Source of the DNA: Thermoflexus sp.
GTDB taxonomy: Bacteria; Chloroflexota; Anaerolineae; Aggregatilineales; Aggregatilineaceae
DNA: 64,000 nt
Reading direction: 5' to 3'
Assembly: GCA_020724465.1 (NCBI GenBank)
Contig: DYGX01000001.1
Coordinates: 62,001 to 126,000, forward strand
Part shown: in pieces, positions 28,351 to 36,981 of the stretch
How positions within the stretch are numbered: position 1 is the stretch's first letter
How the letters are laid out: the number at the start of each line of letters is the position of its first letter
Program-made: the position numbers and the translations under genes
The notes under the pieces: generated by a model
Databases searched by the model: none
What the model saw: the letters and a program-made list of their open reading frames with translations, nothing else
Told to the model about the DNA's origin: nothing

Positions 28351-30708
28351 ATGGCTCAAGATCAATCCAAGCGCCTGCTGCGACAAGGCATCACTGCGGC
28401 CAAGGAAGGGCGGGGGACTGAGGCGCTCGACTTGCTGCGCCAGGCTGTGCGTCTCGATCCATCGAGCGAGACAGCCTGGCTGTGGCTGAGCAGCGTGGCA
28501 CCCAATGACCGCGAGCGGGTCTTCTGCCTCAAACAGGTGTTGGCGATCAACCCCCATAATGAGTTCGCCATGAAGGGATTGATCGCATTGGGATATGAGC
28601 CGCAGCGGGCCGCCGAGCCTGCGCCCGGCTCGACGGTCCCCGTGCTGTCGGACGAAAAGTACGCCCGGCTTCAGCCTTTGCTCGATGAGGTTCTGGCCAT
28701 GGCCGGGACCCAACCGACGGCTTCTGAAGCTAACGTGTGGGTTCGCAAGACTCGCCGCCGCTATGGAGAGAGCACGGCGGAGCGGCTCCGGCAGGTGACT
28801 TATGCCGCGCTCATTTTGGTCGTGGTCGGGGTAACCGCCAGCGCTGCTCTGCTGGCTCAGTCTTTCGGCGTTTTCGGTGCAGGCAATTCAAGCGATAGCG
28901 TGGTGTACCGGCCGGTGCTCACCCCCACGCCCACGCCAACCTGGACTCCAACGCCCGGCTTTGGTCCCTCGCCGACTCCGTTTCCGAACCGGTTGAGCGT
29001 GGGGGCGACGGCGGTGCCCGTTGGTTTTGGCCCGGCAGGGAGCATCTACGGCATCGCGACGCCTACGCCGATTTACCCCGCTTTTGACTCGAGTGTGGAG
29101 CGGCGCATCAAGCCAGCAATCGACCTCTACTCTATTGGCCGCTACACCGAGGCACGCGCCGAGTTTGAAGCAGCTCAGGCATCTTACGCGCCGCAGTGCT
29201 ATCCTGCGCTGGTGTACTACCACGCCATGAGCTATGCCCGGCAGGGCGGCACCGCCAACCTGAGTGCAGCCGCGCGTCTTCTCGAAGATGGGCTGGCCTA
29301 CACCCCGCCAGAAGGCCGTTATCGTGGCGAAGGGTACGACTCCTGCCCGGACGCCCCGCTGCTGCATGCCGGGTTGGCCGAAGTCCGGCTAATGCAGGGA
29401 CGCGCCAGCCAGGCCTATTCGGCCAGCCAGAAGGCGCTTGAAGGCGACCCCGGCCTGGTTAGCGCCAGCCTGGTCAAAGCGGAGGTTGAGCAGTCGCAGG
29501 GAGATGTGGAAGCGGCGATCCAGACTCTGGAAGAGGCCCTCGCCCGGCACCCGCGCGACACGCGCCTGCTGATCCGTCTGGGCGAAATCGAATTGGAGCA
29601 GGGCCGCGCCAACGCCGCGCTGGAATACGCCGGAAAGGCGCTCTATGTCGATCCGCTGCTGCTGCCCGCCTTGCGGCTGCAGACTGCCGCCTATCTGGCG
29701 CTGGCGTCCGGTCCGGATGGCATATCGGACACGGCGCGCATGGAGTATTATGGGCTGGCGGCGCACAGCGCCGAGACGCTTCTGCTGTACTATCCGGGCC
29801 ACGCCGAAGGTTATCTGCTGCTGGCCGAAGCGCGGATGGGTGAGGGCAAGCTGGAACTGGCCGAGATGGCACTGGACCGGCTGCTGGCGGTTGAGGATGA
29901 AGATTTCCGGCAAGTATACGCAGATGTTACCCGCCGGGCCTATCAGTTGCGCGGCGAACTGTATTTCCGGCAGGGCCGCTACGAGCTTGCCGAGCGCGAT
30001 CTGCGGCTTGTCAGCCAGATGGCGCCCAGCTCACCACCGGTTGAGGTCGCCGATCGTCTGCTGGCGTTGGATCTCGGCGCGCGCATGTACGACGATGCCA
30101 GCCGGCAGATCGGGTTCCTGGCCGGCCGCTCGGGCGCTGCGTCCTCTGAATACCGGCTGACGCAGGCAAAGCTGTGGGTTGAGTACTGCGGCTATTCGGC
30201 GCTGGACGACCTCGGATGCGATTACGCCCGCGCGCTGAATCTGCTCGGCGATGCTTTCATCGAGCAACTGCCGGCAGCCAGCCAGGCCGAGGCGTATTCG
30301 CTGCGGGCGCAGGCGAAGTACTGGACGGAGAAGCAGCGCGATTTGCCAGCGGAGGCGAGCCGGGCCAACTATGAGTCCGCGCTAGAAGATCTCGATCAGG
30401 CCCGCGCTCGTCGCAGCGCGCCGATCGATCACTACTACCGTGGTCTGGTCTTGCTTGAGCTAGGGGAACTGAACCAGGCGCTGGCGGAGCTGCTGTGGGT
30501 GCGCTACTGGCACGACGTGTATGCCTATCCGTTCTTGCCAGACGATTTTGATGCGCAGGTTTCGGCGCTGGAGACTCGGGCGACCGAGGCGCTCGCGCTG
30601 GTTGCTCAGGGTGCGGGGGGGCGAACGCCGGCAACGCGCCAAGCCGCGCCGGCGCCCAGCCCGACGCCGACGCCGCTCCCGCCTGAGGATCGCCCGCAAC
30701 TGCCCTAG
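28351..30708 (+). CDS. Membrane-anchored TPR protein
   Basis: 785 residues; ATG after GGGGGG. A cytoplasmic N-terminal TPR-like pair (GRGTEALDLLRQAVRLDPSSETAWLWLS) precedes a single transmembrane helix (about residues 150-172), then a short Thr/Pro linker (TPTPTWTPTPG) and a large extracytoplasmic part with about ten TPR units, for instance YTEARAEFEAAQASY, DVEAAIQTLEEALARHPRDTRLLIRLGEIELEQGRANAALEYAGKAL. The protein ends in another Pro/Thr-rich tail. Family knowledge says only that TPRs bind proteins; an envelope assembly role is possible. Its N-terminal WLWLSSV helix is typical of related Chloroflexota TPR proteins (impression, not checked). Confidence 0.75.
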   Translation: MAQDQSKRLLRQGITAAKEGRGTEALDLLRQAVRLDPSSETAWLWLSSVAPNDRERVFCLKQVLAINPHNEFAMKGLIALGYEPQRAAEPAPGSTVPVLSDEKYARLQPLLDEVLAMAGTQPTASEANVWVRKTRRRYGESTAERLRQVTYAALILVVVGVTASAALLAQSFGVFGAGNSSDSVVYRPVLTPTPTPTWTPTPGFGPSPTPFPNRLSVGATAVPVGFGPAGSIYGIATPTPIYPAFDSSVERRIKPAIDLYSIGRYTEARAEFEAAQASYAPQCYPALVYYHAMSYARQGGTANLSAAARLLEDGLAYTPPEGRYRGEGYDSCPDAPLLHAGLAEVRLMQGRASQAYSASQKALEGDPGLVSASLVKAEVEQSQGDVEAAIQTLEEALARHPRDTRLLIRLGEIELEQGRANAALEYAGKALYVDPLLLPALRLQTAAYLALASGPDGISDTARMEYYGLAAHSAETLLLYYPGHAEGYLLLAEARMGEGKLELAEMALDRLLAVEDEDFRQVYADVTRRAYQLRGELYFRQGRYELAERDLRLVSQMAPSSPPVEVADRLLALDLGARMYDDASRQIGFLAGRSGAASSEYRLTQAKLWVEYCGYSALDDLGCDYARALNLLGDAFIEQLPAASQAEAYSLRAQAKYWTEKQRDLPAEASRANYESALEDLDQARARRSAPIDHYYRGLVLLELGELNQALAELLWVRYWHDVYAYPFLPDDFDAQVSALETRATEALALVAQGAGGRTPATRQAAPAPSPTPTPLPPEDRPQLP

Positions 30709-30774
30709 CGTGGCGAACCGTTTGACACTGACACGCGGAGAACGGACATCTCTCGCGTTAGACACGGGGAAGGT

Positions 30775-31569
30775 CTACACGGGCGGCCACGGATAGCTTG
30801 GGCCGCGGCTTGATGGGCTTGGGAAAACCCGTGTCGACAGCAGCCTTTCGATGCGGCGGACCAGCGCACTGACTTCGCTATTTGTCAGCCAGCGCTGCAT
30901 CAGTTCGGTCCACGGCGCGCCTTGGCAGAGGATCGTGTTCAGCAAGTTTTCCATCGCCTCCAGCAGCGGGTTGGGGATCGGCTGCCGTTCAAACTCCCAG
31001 ATGACGGTGCGCAGCTTGGCCGTGCTGTGGAACGTCAGCCCGTGGTCGATGCCCCATAGCTTCCCGCGCGCGTCCAGCAGCAGGTGGCTCCCCTTGCGAT
31101 CCGCGTTATTGACCACCGCGTCGAAGGCCGCGAACATGCGGAGTTGATCGGCAAAGGTGTCGTCGAGGGTGAAGTAATTGACCGCGGGATCGTGCTCGAT
31201 GAAAAGCTGCACCGATCCGAGGCCGTGCGGGCCATCGCGCAGGACCGTCGCGGGGACAAGCTGCCAGCCCAGTGTCTGGGAAACGTGGTAGGACAGCACT
31301 TCACGGTAGCAGAGAGTGCCATCGGGAAAGTCCCACAGGGTGCGCTCGCCTCGCTGAGGCTTGTAGACGGCCACCAGGGTTGCCTGGTCTCCGGCAACCG
31401 TGACCAGCGAGGCATAGTTGGATCCCCAGCGCATAATGCCATGTTCGCTCGTGATCTCTCCGGTGGCCAGGATTCGCTCGGCCAGGGGCAGATCGATCGC
31501 GCCTCCGGCTGCATTCAGGCGGTCATCGGCGTTTGGCGGAACGGAGAAGGCATTCGGCGGGGTCGTCAT
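30775..31569 (-). CDS. SCO1664 family protein (PI3/4-kinase-like fold)
   Basis: 264 residues. The pattern LVAVYKPQRGERTLWDFPDGTLCYREVLSYHVSQTLGW followed by FAAFDAVVNNADRKGSHLLLD and WGIDHGLTFH matches the SCO1664 family (TIGR03843), which resembles phosphatidylinositol 3/4-kinases: the lysine strand, a catalytic loop with NNADRKGSH and a metal-binding IDHG. It is therefore a likely phosphotransferase of unknown substrate. It overlaps the DUF3090 gene by four bases (start inside the previous stop) and is third in a trio with the histidine phosphatase, the same trio known from Actinobacteria. Confidence 0.85.
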   Translation of the reverse strand: MTTPPNAFSVPPNADDRLNAAGGAIDLPLAERILATGEITSEHGIMRWGSNYASLVTVAGDQATLVAVYKPQRGERTLWDFPDGTLCYREVLSYHVSQTLGWQLVPATVLRDGPHGLGSVQLFIEHDPAVNYFTLDDTFADQLRMFAAFDAVVNNADRKGSHLLLDARGKLWGIDHGLTFHSTAKLRTVIWEFERQPIPNPLLEAMENLLNTILCQGAPWTELMQRWLTNSEVSALVRRIERLLSTRVFPSPSSRGPSYPWPPV

Positions 31570-32072
31570 GTCCAGTAGTTGATCAGGTGTCCGTTGCTCT
31601 TCGGGTCGGCCCGCCCCTGTTTGACGACTTCGAGCGCGTACTGGCTCAGAGCGCGCATTTGCGCGCGGGTGCCCCAGAACCGGACAACCTGAGGCGGTTC
31701 CGGCTCCATGTCCTGGTCTTCGTCAATCAGCACCAGTTCCTGGGCGACAACCACGATCATATCGCGTGCTTCGTCGTGGCCCAGGCCCATCTGCGCGACG
31801 CGGAACAGTGGTTCCAGCGGGTCTCGCAATGACATATCCCACTGCGAGAGATTGATCTCCCCCTCGGCGCTTTCGGGGAATCTGCGTGCCAGATCATCCA
31901 GCAACTCGCGCAGTGCTTCCGATAGCGCGCGCGCCTGTTCTTTTTCCAGAATGAGCGAGACGATTTGATCGCCTTTGCCCGCCTGCAGATGAAAGATGCG
32001 TCTGCCTTTCGGGCCGACGGTTCCCACGGTGATAAAGTCGACCGGGTCAAGTTCGATTTCGCCGTTTGGCAT
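31566..32072 (-). CDS. DUF3090 family protein
   Basis: 168 residues. Typical features are VDFITVGTVGPKGRRIFHLQAGKGDQIVSLILEKEQA at the N-terminus and RFWGTRAQMRALSQYALEVVKQGR near the C-terminus, as in the DUF3090 family (TIGR03847). Acidic middle (DEDQDMEPEPPQ). Function is unknown, but the gene is nearly always next to the SCO1664-family gene and the MSMEG_4193-type phosphatase, and here it is translationally coupled to the former. Confidence 0.85.
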   Translation of the reverse strand: MPNGEIELDPVDFITVGTVGPKGRRIFHLQAGKGDQIVSLILEKEQARALSEALRELLDDLARRFPESAEGEINLSQWDMSLRDPLEPLFRVAQMGLGHDEARDMIVVVAQELVLIDEDQDMEPEPPQVVRFWGTRAQMRALSQYALEVVKQGRADPKSNGHLINYWT

Positions 32073-32171
32073 GGCGTGTCTGACCTTTCACGAGTGCAGG
32101 TGTTTCTCGGCACGCTAGTGTTGATTCTACGAGTTCGCCAGCGGTGTGACAACCCGCTCAGCGAGCGGCTC

Positions 32172-32846
32172 TCATCGCTGCCCCAACAGCCCCGCGAGGA
32201 TCCGCCGCCACCAGGGATGCGGTGCGCGCGCAGGGGGGCGGTCCGGCAGGAAGCTGGTGTCGTTCAGGCGGACGATGATCGGACGGCTGTGCGCCAGCCA
32301 TAAAATGCTCAGCGAGGCCGGCGAGATCTCAACGCGCTGGAATGCGTCCAGCGGCGCGCCCAGATAGTACGTTACCACCAGCTTGATGATATCGCTGTGC
32401 GAGACAACGGCGATGCGCTGCCCGGCGTGGCGCCCTACCAGCCGCTCAATCGCGTCCACAGCCCGGACTTGCGCCTGGCGGAACGTCTCGCCGTTGGGGA
32501 ACTGGACGCGGCTTGGATAAAGCTGGACAGCCTGCCAGAGCGCCTGGCGCTGGAGCTTCTTGAGCCTGGCGCCTTCCCAGTCCCCGAAGCGCACCTCGCC
32601 TAGCTCCGCCAGCGGCTGAACGCTGAGCGCGGGATAGTGCGCGGCGATAGCCTCGGCGGTTTCCATGGTGCGTTCTAGCGGGCTGGCGTAGATCGCGGAC
32701 AGGCGTGCTCGTGCCAGATGCGCGCCGAGAGCGGCTGCCTGCGTGCGCCCGTCTGAACTCAAATGTACGCCGGGGGTCCACCCCGCCAGCCGGCCGGTTT
32801 TCACCCAGTCGTTGATCGCATGACGGATCAAAAAGACTTCGGTCAT
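32172..32846 (-). CDS. Histidine phosphatase, MSMEG_4193 family
   Basis: 224 residues from the ATG at 32846 (AAGGACGA upstream); a longer frame exists but is unconserved. The phosphohistidine motif is FLIRHAINDW (RHA instead of the common RHG) and the second His is in VVSHSDIIK; the YASPLERTMETAE and GEVRFGDWEG loops are also present. The variant RHA-N and trio context match the MSMEG_4193 group (TIGR03848). It dephosphorylates an unknown substrate; the neighbouring kinase-like SCO1664 protein hints at a phosphorylation/dephosphorylation pair. First gene of the three. Confidence 0.87.
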   Translation of the reverse strand: MTEVFLIRHAINDWVKTGRLAGWTPGVHLSSDGRTQAAALGAHLARARLSAIYASPLERTMETAEAIAAHYPALSVQPLAELGEVRFGDWEGARLKKLQRQALWQAVQLYPSRVQFPNGETFRQAQVRAVDAIERLVGRHAGQRIAVVSHSDIIKLVVTYYLGAPLDAFQRVEISPASLSILWLAHSRPIIVRLNDTSFLPDRPPARAPHPWWRRILAGLLGQR

Positions 32847-32927
32847 GATCGTGAAATCGTCCTTATGTGTGCCCAAGAGCCGCCGGGTGCGGCGGAGAGA
32901 AGCGCGGCGTGGCCAGGAAGCATGTGG

Positions 32928-32980
32928 TTTTATATAGTTTTTATAGCAAATTTCAGGTATCTCGTCTAATTTATATAAAA
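32928..32980. promoter_or_regulatory. AT-rich divergent intergenic region with 9-bp dyad
   Basis: TTTTATATA (32928-32936) and TATATAAAA (32972-32980) form an inverted repeat in an unusually AT-rich island between the divergent phosphatase and kinase genes. It probably holds promoters for both directions; I cannot fix -35 elements. Confidence 0.4.
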
Positions 32981-33010
32981 GCAGCGGTGCCATTACGGGG
33001 CGGCGGATTC

Positions 33011-34057
33011 ATGGATGTGCTTCAGCAGCTCGGCCTTCACACATGGAGCGAAGCGTCGAGTGAAGGTGTGTTGGTAACTGACATATCGGATTCCATCCAT
33101 CTGATGAATCCGCGCCTGAAGCAGTTGCTCGAGCTCGATCACACCCCAATCACCATTTCCAATCTCCTCGCTGCAACCCATGCGCTCGCCCCGGAGCTGG
33201 CGACCGTTCTCGAAACCGACCCTGCGATACGCGAGCCGCGCTGGGGCAACCTGCTGATCTTGGGCGCCGAGACCCGGCGGCTTCGGTGGGAACAGGTGCC
33301 GCTCTTCGAGCAGTCTGAGTACGCCGGTACGTGCACCATATTCCGCGATATCACGCAACAGACGGCGCGCGATGTGTCTCGACAGGCATTCCTGGCAATG
33401 ATTTCGCACGATCTGCGCACACCCCTGAGCGCGATCCTCGGCTTCTCGGAAATGCTGCGCGATAACCGGGACATGCTGTCGCCTCAGGTGCAGTCCGAAC
33501 TTCTGGATAGCATTGTTCGCAATGCCAGCGATCTCAATCGCTACACGCAGATCGCGCTCGACGTTCTGTATCTGGAGTCCAACGTTGAGACATTTGAGCT
33601 TGAGGCGGTGGCGCTGGATCGCTTCGTGCGCCAGTGGCTGGCCGACGCAGTACACCGTTTTCCGCCGGAGCGCATCGACTTTCAGAACGGCACAGCAGCC
33701 GCGATGCCAGCGCGTATTTCACCGGCTGCACTGCATCGTATCCTGCACATTCTGATGGAATTCGCTCTGGCGGAAAGCCCGACAGGCTACCCCGTTCAAC
33801 TTTCCCTGACGTTTAACCACGCTTGGGCGCACATTCGTATCCGGCACAAAGCGCCCAACCTGTCTCATGACGAGGTGGCTACACTGTTTGAGCAGTTCCA
33901 CGTCCGTGACCTCAGCGAGCACACGCGCCCCAAGCTCCATCGCCTTCAGCTTTATGTGGCGAACTTACTCGCGGAACGGCAACACGGCCTGCTGACCTTG
34001 CGCGAAGAGCGCGACGCTGCCATTCAGTTCGATCTGGCACTGCCGCTGGATGCCTAG
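33011..34057 (+). CDS. PAS-domain histidine kinase homologue with degenerate ATPase domain
   Basis: 348 residues from the ATG at 33011. An N-terminal PAS-like sensor (about residues 10-120, SSEGVLVTDISDSIHLMNPRLKQLLEL) and a good HisKA dimerisation helix with the H-box FLAMISHDLRTPLSAILGFSEML follow. The region that should be HATPase_c (about 230-345) is short and lacks the usual N-box Asn, the DxGxG G1 box and the G2 loop; in their place are HILMEFALAES and HKAPNLSHDEVATLFEQFH. It has no transmembrane segment. It may be phosphorylated in trans or act as a scaffold. No response regulator is adjacent. Confidence 0.7.
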   Translation: MDVLQQLGLHTWSEASSEGVLVTDISDSIHLMNPRLKQLLELDHTPITISNLLAATHALAPELATVLETDPAIREPRWGNLLILGAETRRLRWEQVPLFEQSEYAGTCTIFRDITQQTARDVSRQAFLAMISHDLRTPLSAILGFSEMLRDNRDMLSPQVQSELLDSIVRNASDLNRYTQIALDVLYLESNVETFELEAVALDRFVRQWLADAVHRFPPERIDFQNGTAAAMPARISPAALHRILHILMEFALAESPTGYPVQLSLTFNHAWAHIRIRHKAPNLSHDEVATLFEQFHVRDLSEHTRPKLHRLQLYVANLLAERQHGLLTLREERDAAIQFDLALPLDA

Positions 34058-34110
34058 CCGAACTGTTTTGGTTTCTGCTCTACGGTGCTGCGTCACCAGT
34101 CACTCCGGGC

Positions 34111-34139
34111 TTGACAGGCGCCCGGTCTGCCAGTAAGGT
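34111..34139 (+). promoter_or_regulatory. Probable promoter of the 34221 gene
   Basis: Perfect TTGACA (34111-34116), 17 bases, TAAGGT (34134-34139). The implied start of transcription near 34146 argues against the ATG at 34146 and for the ATG at 34221. Confidence 0.5.
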
Positions 34140-34220
34140 TTCCGTATGTCGATTAAGCGCCTTCTGCTGCGGCGGAGTAGGGCGCTCCATTTGCGCTGCG
34201 AAATGTGTGGAGCAAGCTAC

Positions 34221-34664
34221 ATGGGTCGCGTCTTGAACACGAACAGCACGGGCAAAGTCCGCAATCAGATGATGCGGACTGCTGCAGAATTGTTGCGTCA
34301 TTTAAGCCAGAAGCCCACGATTGATGATGAGGCGCGCGATATGACCGCGCTGTTGGTGTACTGCCTGCGTTCCATCGACGAGGGGATCGAAGCGTCTGCG
34401 GCGGTGTGGGAAAACCGGGATTACTGGTTGAAAGCGGAGCAACTTCGCCAGCGTTGGAGCTGGACGTCCAGCGCAATCGCGCGGCTGGAACACGTCATTC
34501 GGACGGATAGCTGGGAGATGCTGCCGGCGATTCTAGCCGATCTGTTCGAGCATTTTGCGGATATCCGCGTCACCAAGCTGACACGCTCGCCCGATGCCTG
34601 GCTTGGGGCGTACGATCGTCTGGTGGACGAGCTGGCACAGCCGCCACGCCGGGACGCGCAGTGA
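34221..34664 (+). CDS. Conserved-looking hypothetical, alpha-helical
   Basis: 147 residues if the ATG at 34221 (GGAG eight bases upstream) is used; an in-frame ATG at 34146 would add 25 basic residues but sits on the predicted transcription start. The sequence is all-helical and soluble (RTAAELLRHLSQKP, DMTALLVYCLRSIDEGIEAS, AIARLEHVIRTDSWEMLPAILADLFEHF). I recall similar short proteins from other Chloroflexota but know no function. It ends convergent with the LCP gene, ten bases away. Confidence 0.6.
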   Translation: MGRVLNTNSTGKVRNQMMRTAAELLRHLSQKPTIDDEARDMTALLVYCLRSIDEGIEASAAVWENRDYWLKAEQLRQRWSWTSSAIARLEHVIRTDSWEMLPAILADLFEHFADIRVTKLTRSPDAWLGAYDRLVDELAQPPRRDAQ

Positions 34665-34673
34665 TCCGGGCGC

Positions 34674-35621
34674 CTAGTCAAATCGCTCGGCGATCCAGGG
34701 GCGCAGCGCGTCGTAATTTGGGACCCAGTAGCCCGCTGCCATGCCGATCAGGTCTTCGCGGTTCAGCACGCGTGCGTCACGCCCCGACCAGCCCAGGATA
34801 AGCGCGGGGCCGGCTTCCAGCATGTCCCACATGCTCAGGTCGGTGTCCACGCGTCTTTGCACGATGTACAGCGCGCGCGGCCAGTTCACGACCTGGCGCG
34901 GCGACATGAGCTTGCGGATCAGGGCATCGACTACCTGCTGCTGCCGGCCGGCACGTTGATAATCGTCGTCCTGATGGCGTGTGCGGGCATACTGCAGCGC
35001 ACGCTCTCCATCCATGGTCTGCCGGCCCGGCTCGAATTCAATCTGGATCGTGCCGCCGTCGCGCGTCGGGAACTCGTAGTCCACGATCCGCTTAGGCACG
35101 TCGATGGTAACGCCGCCGACCGCGTCGATCAGCTCGACAAACGCATCGAAATCTAGTCGCACGTAGCGGTCGATCTCCACGCCGAAGCTCTCGCCCAGGC
35201 TTGCTTTGACCAGCGCGGGGCCGCTGTACGGGGTTTCGAGTTCGGCAAGCCGGTTGATGGTGTTGATGGGCTGCTCACCATAACCGGGAACGCGAATGTA
35301 CACATCGCGCGGGATCGACAACAGGCTGACATCGAGCGTACCGGGCGTGATGTTGAGGATCATCACGCTGTCCGTGCGCGCGGCCCAGTCCCCGCCCTGG
35401 CGGGCGTCGAGGCCCAGGATGACAACGTCCAGCGGTTTTGGAGGGACGACAAAGTAGATCAGCAGCACCGTTCCCAGGCATGCAAGCGGAATGAAGAGCA
35501 GGAACAAGCAGCTTAGCGCCAGACAGCCTCGCCGCCGCTTGACGGCGGGCGGCGGGAAGAAAGGGTAAGCTGCGGGGGCCGGGGGCGGACCGCCCGGCGG
35601 CTGTCGATAGGTTTGTGTCAC
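34674..35621 (-). CDS. LytR-CpsA-Psr (LCP) family protein
   Basis: 315 residues from the GTG at 35621; the ribosome site (GGAGGA) is rather far, so the start is uncertain. A cytoplasmic Pro-rich N-terminus and one transmembrane helix (LALSCLFLLFIPLACLGTVLLIYFVV) place the LCP domain outside. Motifs: VVILGLDAR, RTDSVMILNI, LLSIPRDVYIRVPGYG, INTINRLAEL, VDVVGGVTIDVP-like segment and the RTRHQDDDYQRAGRQQQV block with the catalytic Arg residues. LCP enzymes attach polymers to peptidoglycan, consistent with a cell wall in this organism. It is divergent from the CPBP gene. Confidence 0.9.
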   Translation of the reverse strand: MTQTYRQPPGGPPPAPAAYPFFPPPAVKRRRGCLALSCLFLLFIPLACLGTVLLIYFVVPPKPLDVVILGLDARQGGDWAARTDSVMILNITPGTLDVSLLSIPRDVYIRVPGYGEQPINTINRLAELETPYSGPALVKASLGESFGVEIDRYVRLDFDAFVELIDAVGGVTIDVPKRIVDYEFPTRDGGTIQIEFEPGRQTMDGERALQYARTRHQDDDYQRAGRQQQVVDALIRKLMSPRQVVNWPRALYIVQRRVDTDLSMWDMLEAGPALILGWSGRDARVLNREDLIGMAAGYWVPNYDALRPWIAERFD

Positions 35622-35722
35622 GGCGGTCGCTGATCCTCCATCTGGCTTGGCGCGCCCGATTTTGCCGCACAGGGGCCCGGCTGGCAAGTCGGGCGCAAGT
35701 GGCCCGCGGTGGTGGCGCTCCG

Positions 35723-35728
35723 TATAAT
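35723..35728 (+). promoter_or_regulatory. -10 box before the CPBP gene
   Basis: A perfect TATAAT about 50 bases before the TTG start. No clear -35 is seen. Confidence 0.4.
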
Positions 35729-35778
35729 CTGGGCAGCGCGGTGTCGGGCCGCGTTCGTGCCAAAAAGGAAGTCGCGCG

Positions 35779-36981
35779 TTGGATATCGAAGTCCTGTTCT
35801 CGACTGTGGTCACGATTCTGGTTCTCGGCAGCATCGTGGTCGCGGCCAACTATGCCGACCTGCGACGCGACCCGCGCCTGCGCCAATGGGTTTTGGGGGT
35901 GCTGTTGGTCCTCAACATCCTGCTGGTGATGTGGTATGGTCTGCTGCCGCTGGCAGCCGGCGAGGCGGATGTCAGCCAGGCCGAGACGCTGGGCAGCTTT
36001 GCGCTGGCGCTTGTCTTCGGGGGGATGGCAACTGCTTTTCTGTCGGAAGGGGTGCGCGCCCGGCTGGCTGGCTGGTCGCTGCTGCGGCGCGGCCCGGCGC
36101 CTGCTGGGCCACCCCCTGCGGCAGCGCGCTTTCCCGAACCGCAGCCGGGCGAGCCGCTATTCCCGCAAATGCTGAACTATTACACGACCGCCACCGTGCG
36201 CGAAGCCGGTTCGGTAGAAGACGCGGGCGCTCATCCGGCGGCATGGGATGCAGGCGCGCGCGGCTTTGATCCGCGCTCAATGGTGCACGCGGTCGCGCTG
36301 GTGTTTTGCATCTATCTGCTGGGGACACAGTTCATTACCTTTGTGCTTGGTGGCGGCCTCGAGGGCGTTGCGGAAGGGTTTGCTGAGGGCTTGACCGCCT
36401 GGGACCTCATCCTCAACGGGCTGCCGCTGGTCATCATCCCCGTGCTAGGCGTCGGGCTTGGCATGCGGCGCAACTTCCGGCAGGCGCTGGTCCGCCTGGG
36501 GCTGCGGCAAATGACGCTGCGCGAGCTGGGCATTGCTGCCGGAATGACGGTCGCGCTGCTCCTTTTGGTCTCCGTCGTCGGTTCGACCTGGCAGCTACTT
36601 GTCCCGCCCGAAACATTTGAGGAGCAGACTCGCGCGTCGGAAGCCCTGGCCGAGAGCGTAACGACGATCTGGCTGGCTCTGGTGCTGGCGGCCTCAGCCG
36701 CTATCTCCGAGGAGATCGCATTTCGCGGGGCGCTACAGCCCGTGTTTGGTTTCTGGCCGACGGCGATCATTTTCGCTTTGACTCACATGCAGTATGCGCT
36801 GACGCCCGCCACGCTGATTATTCTGGGTGTAGCAATGGCCTTTGGCTGGATTCGGGTCCGCTACAGCACGACCGTGGCGATCGTAACGCACTTTCTGTAT
36901 AACTTCATTCCACTGGCGGCCAACGTGGCGATTGGAACTGAGGCCCTGCGCTGGCTTCAAAGTCTGGGGTTGTTCCGATGA
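35779..36981 (+). CDS. CPBP family intramembrane metalloprotease
   Basis: 400 residues with a TTG start behind AAGGAAG. Multi-pass membrane protein: two or three helices at the N-terminus, a soluble Pro-rich stretch (about 100-160), then about six more helices. The CPBP (Abi/Rce1-like) active-site motifs are present: SEEIAFRGALQP (EExxxR), FALTHMQYAL (FxxxH) and THFLYNF (HxxxN). Members cleave prenylated or membrane substrates or confer protection against peptides; the substrate here is unknown. Its last codons overlap the start of the esterase gene (ATGA), so the two are translated together. Confidence 0.88.
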   Translation: MDIEVLFSTVVTILVLGSIVVAANYADLRRDPRLRQWVLGVLLVLNILLVMWYGLLPLAAGEADVSQAETLGSFALALVFGGMATAFLSEGVRARLAGWSLLRRGPAPAGPPPAAARFPEPQPGEPLFPQMLNYYTTATVREAGSVEDAGAHPAAWDAGARGFDPRSMVHAVALVFCIYLLGTQFITFVLGGGLEGVAEGFAEGLTAWDLILNGLPLVIIPVLGVGLGMRRNFRQALVRLGLRQMTLRELGIAAGMTVALLLLVSVVGSTWQLLVPPETFEEQTRASEALAESVTTIWLALVLAASAAISEEIAFRGALQPVFGFWPTAIIFALTHMQYALTPATLIILGVAMAFGWIRVRYSTTVAIVTHFLYNFIPLAANVAIGTEALRWLQSLGLFR

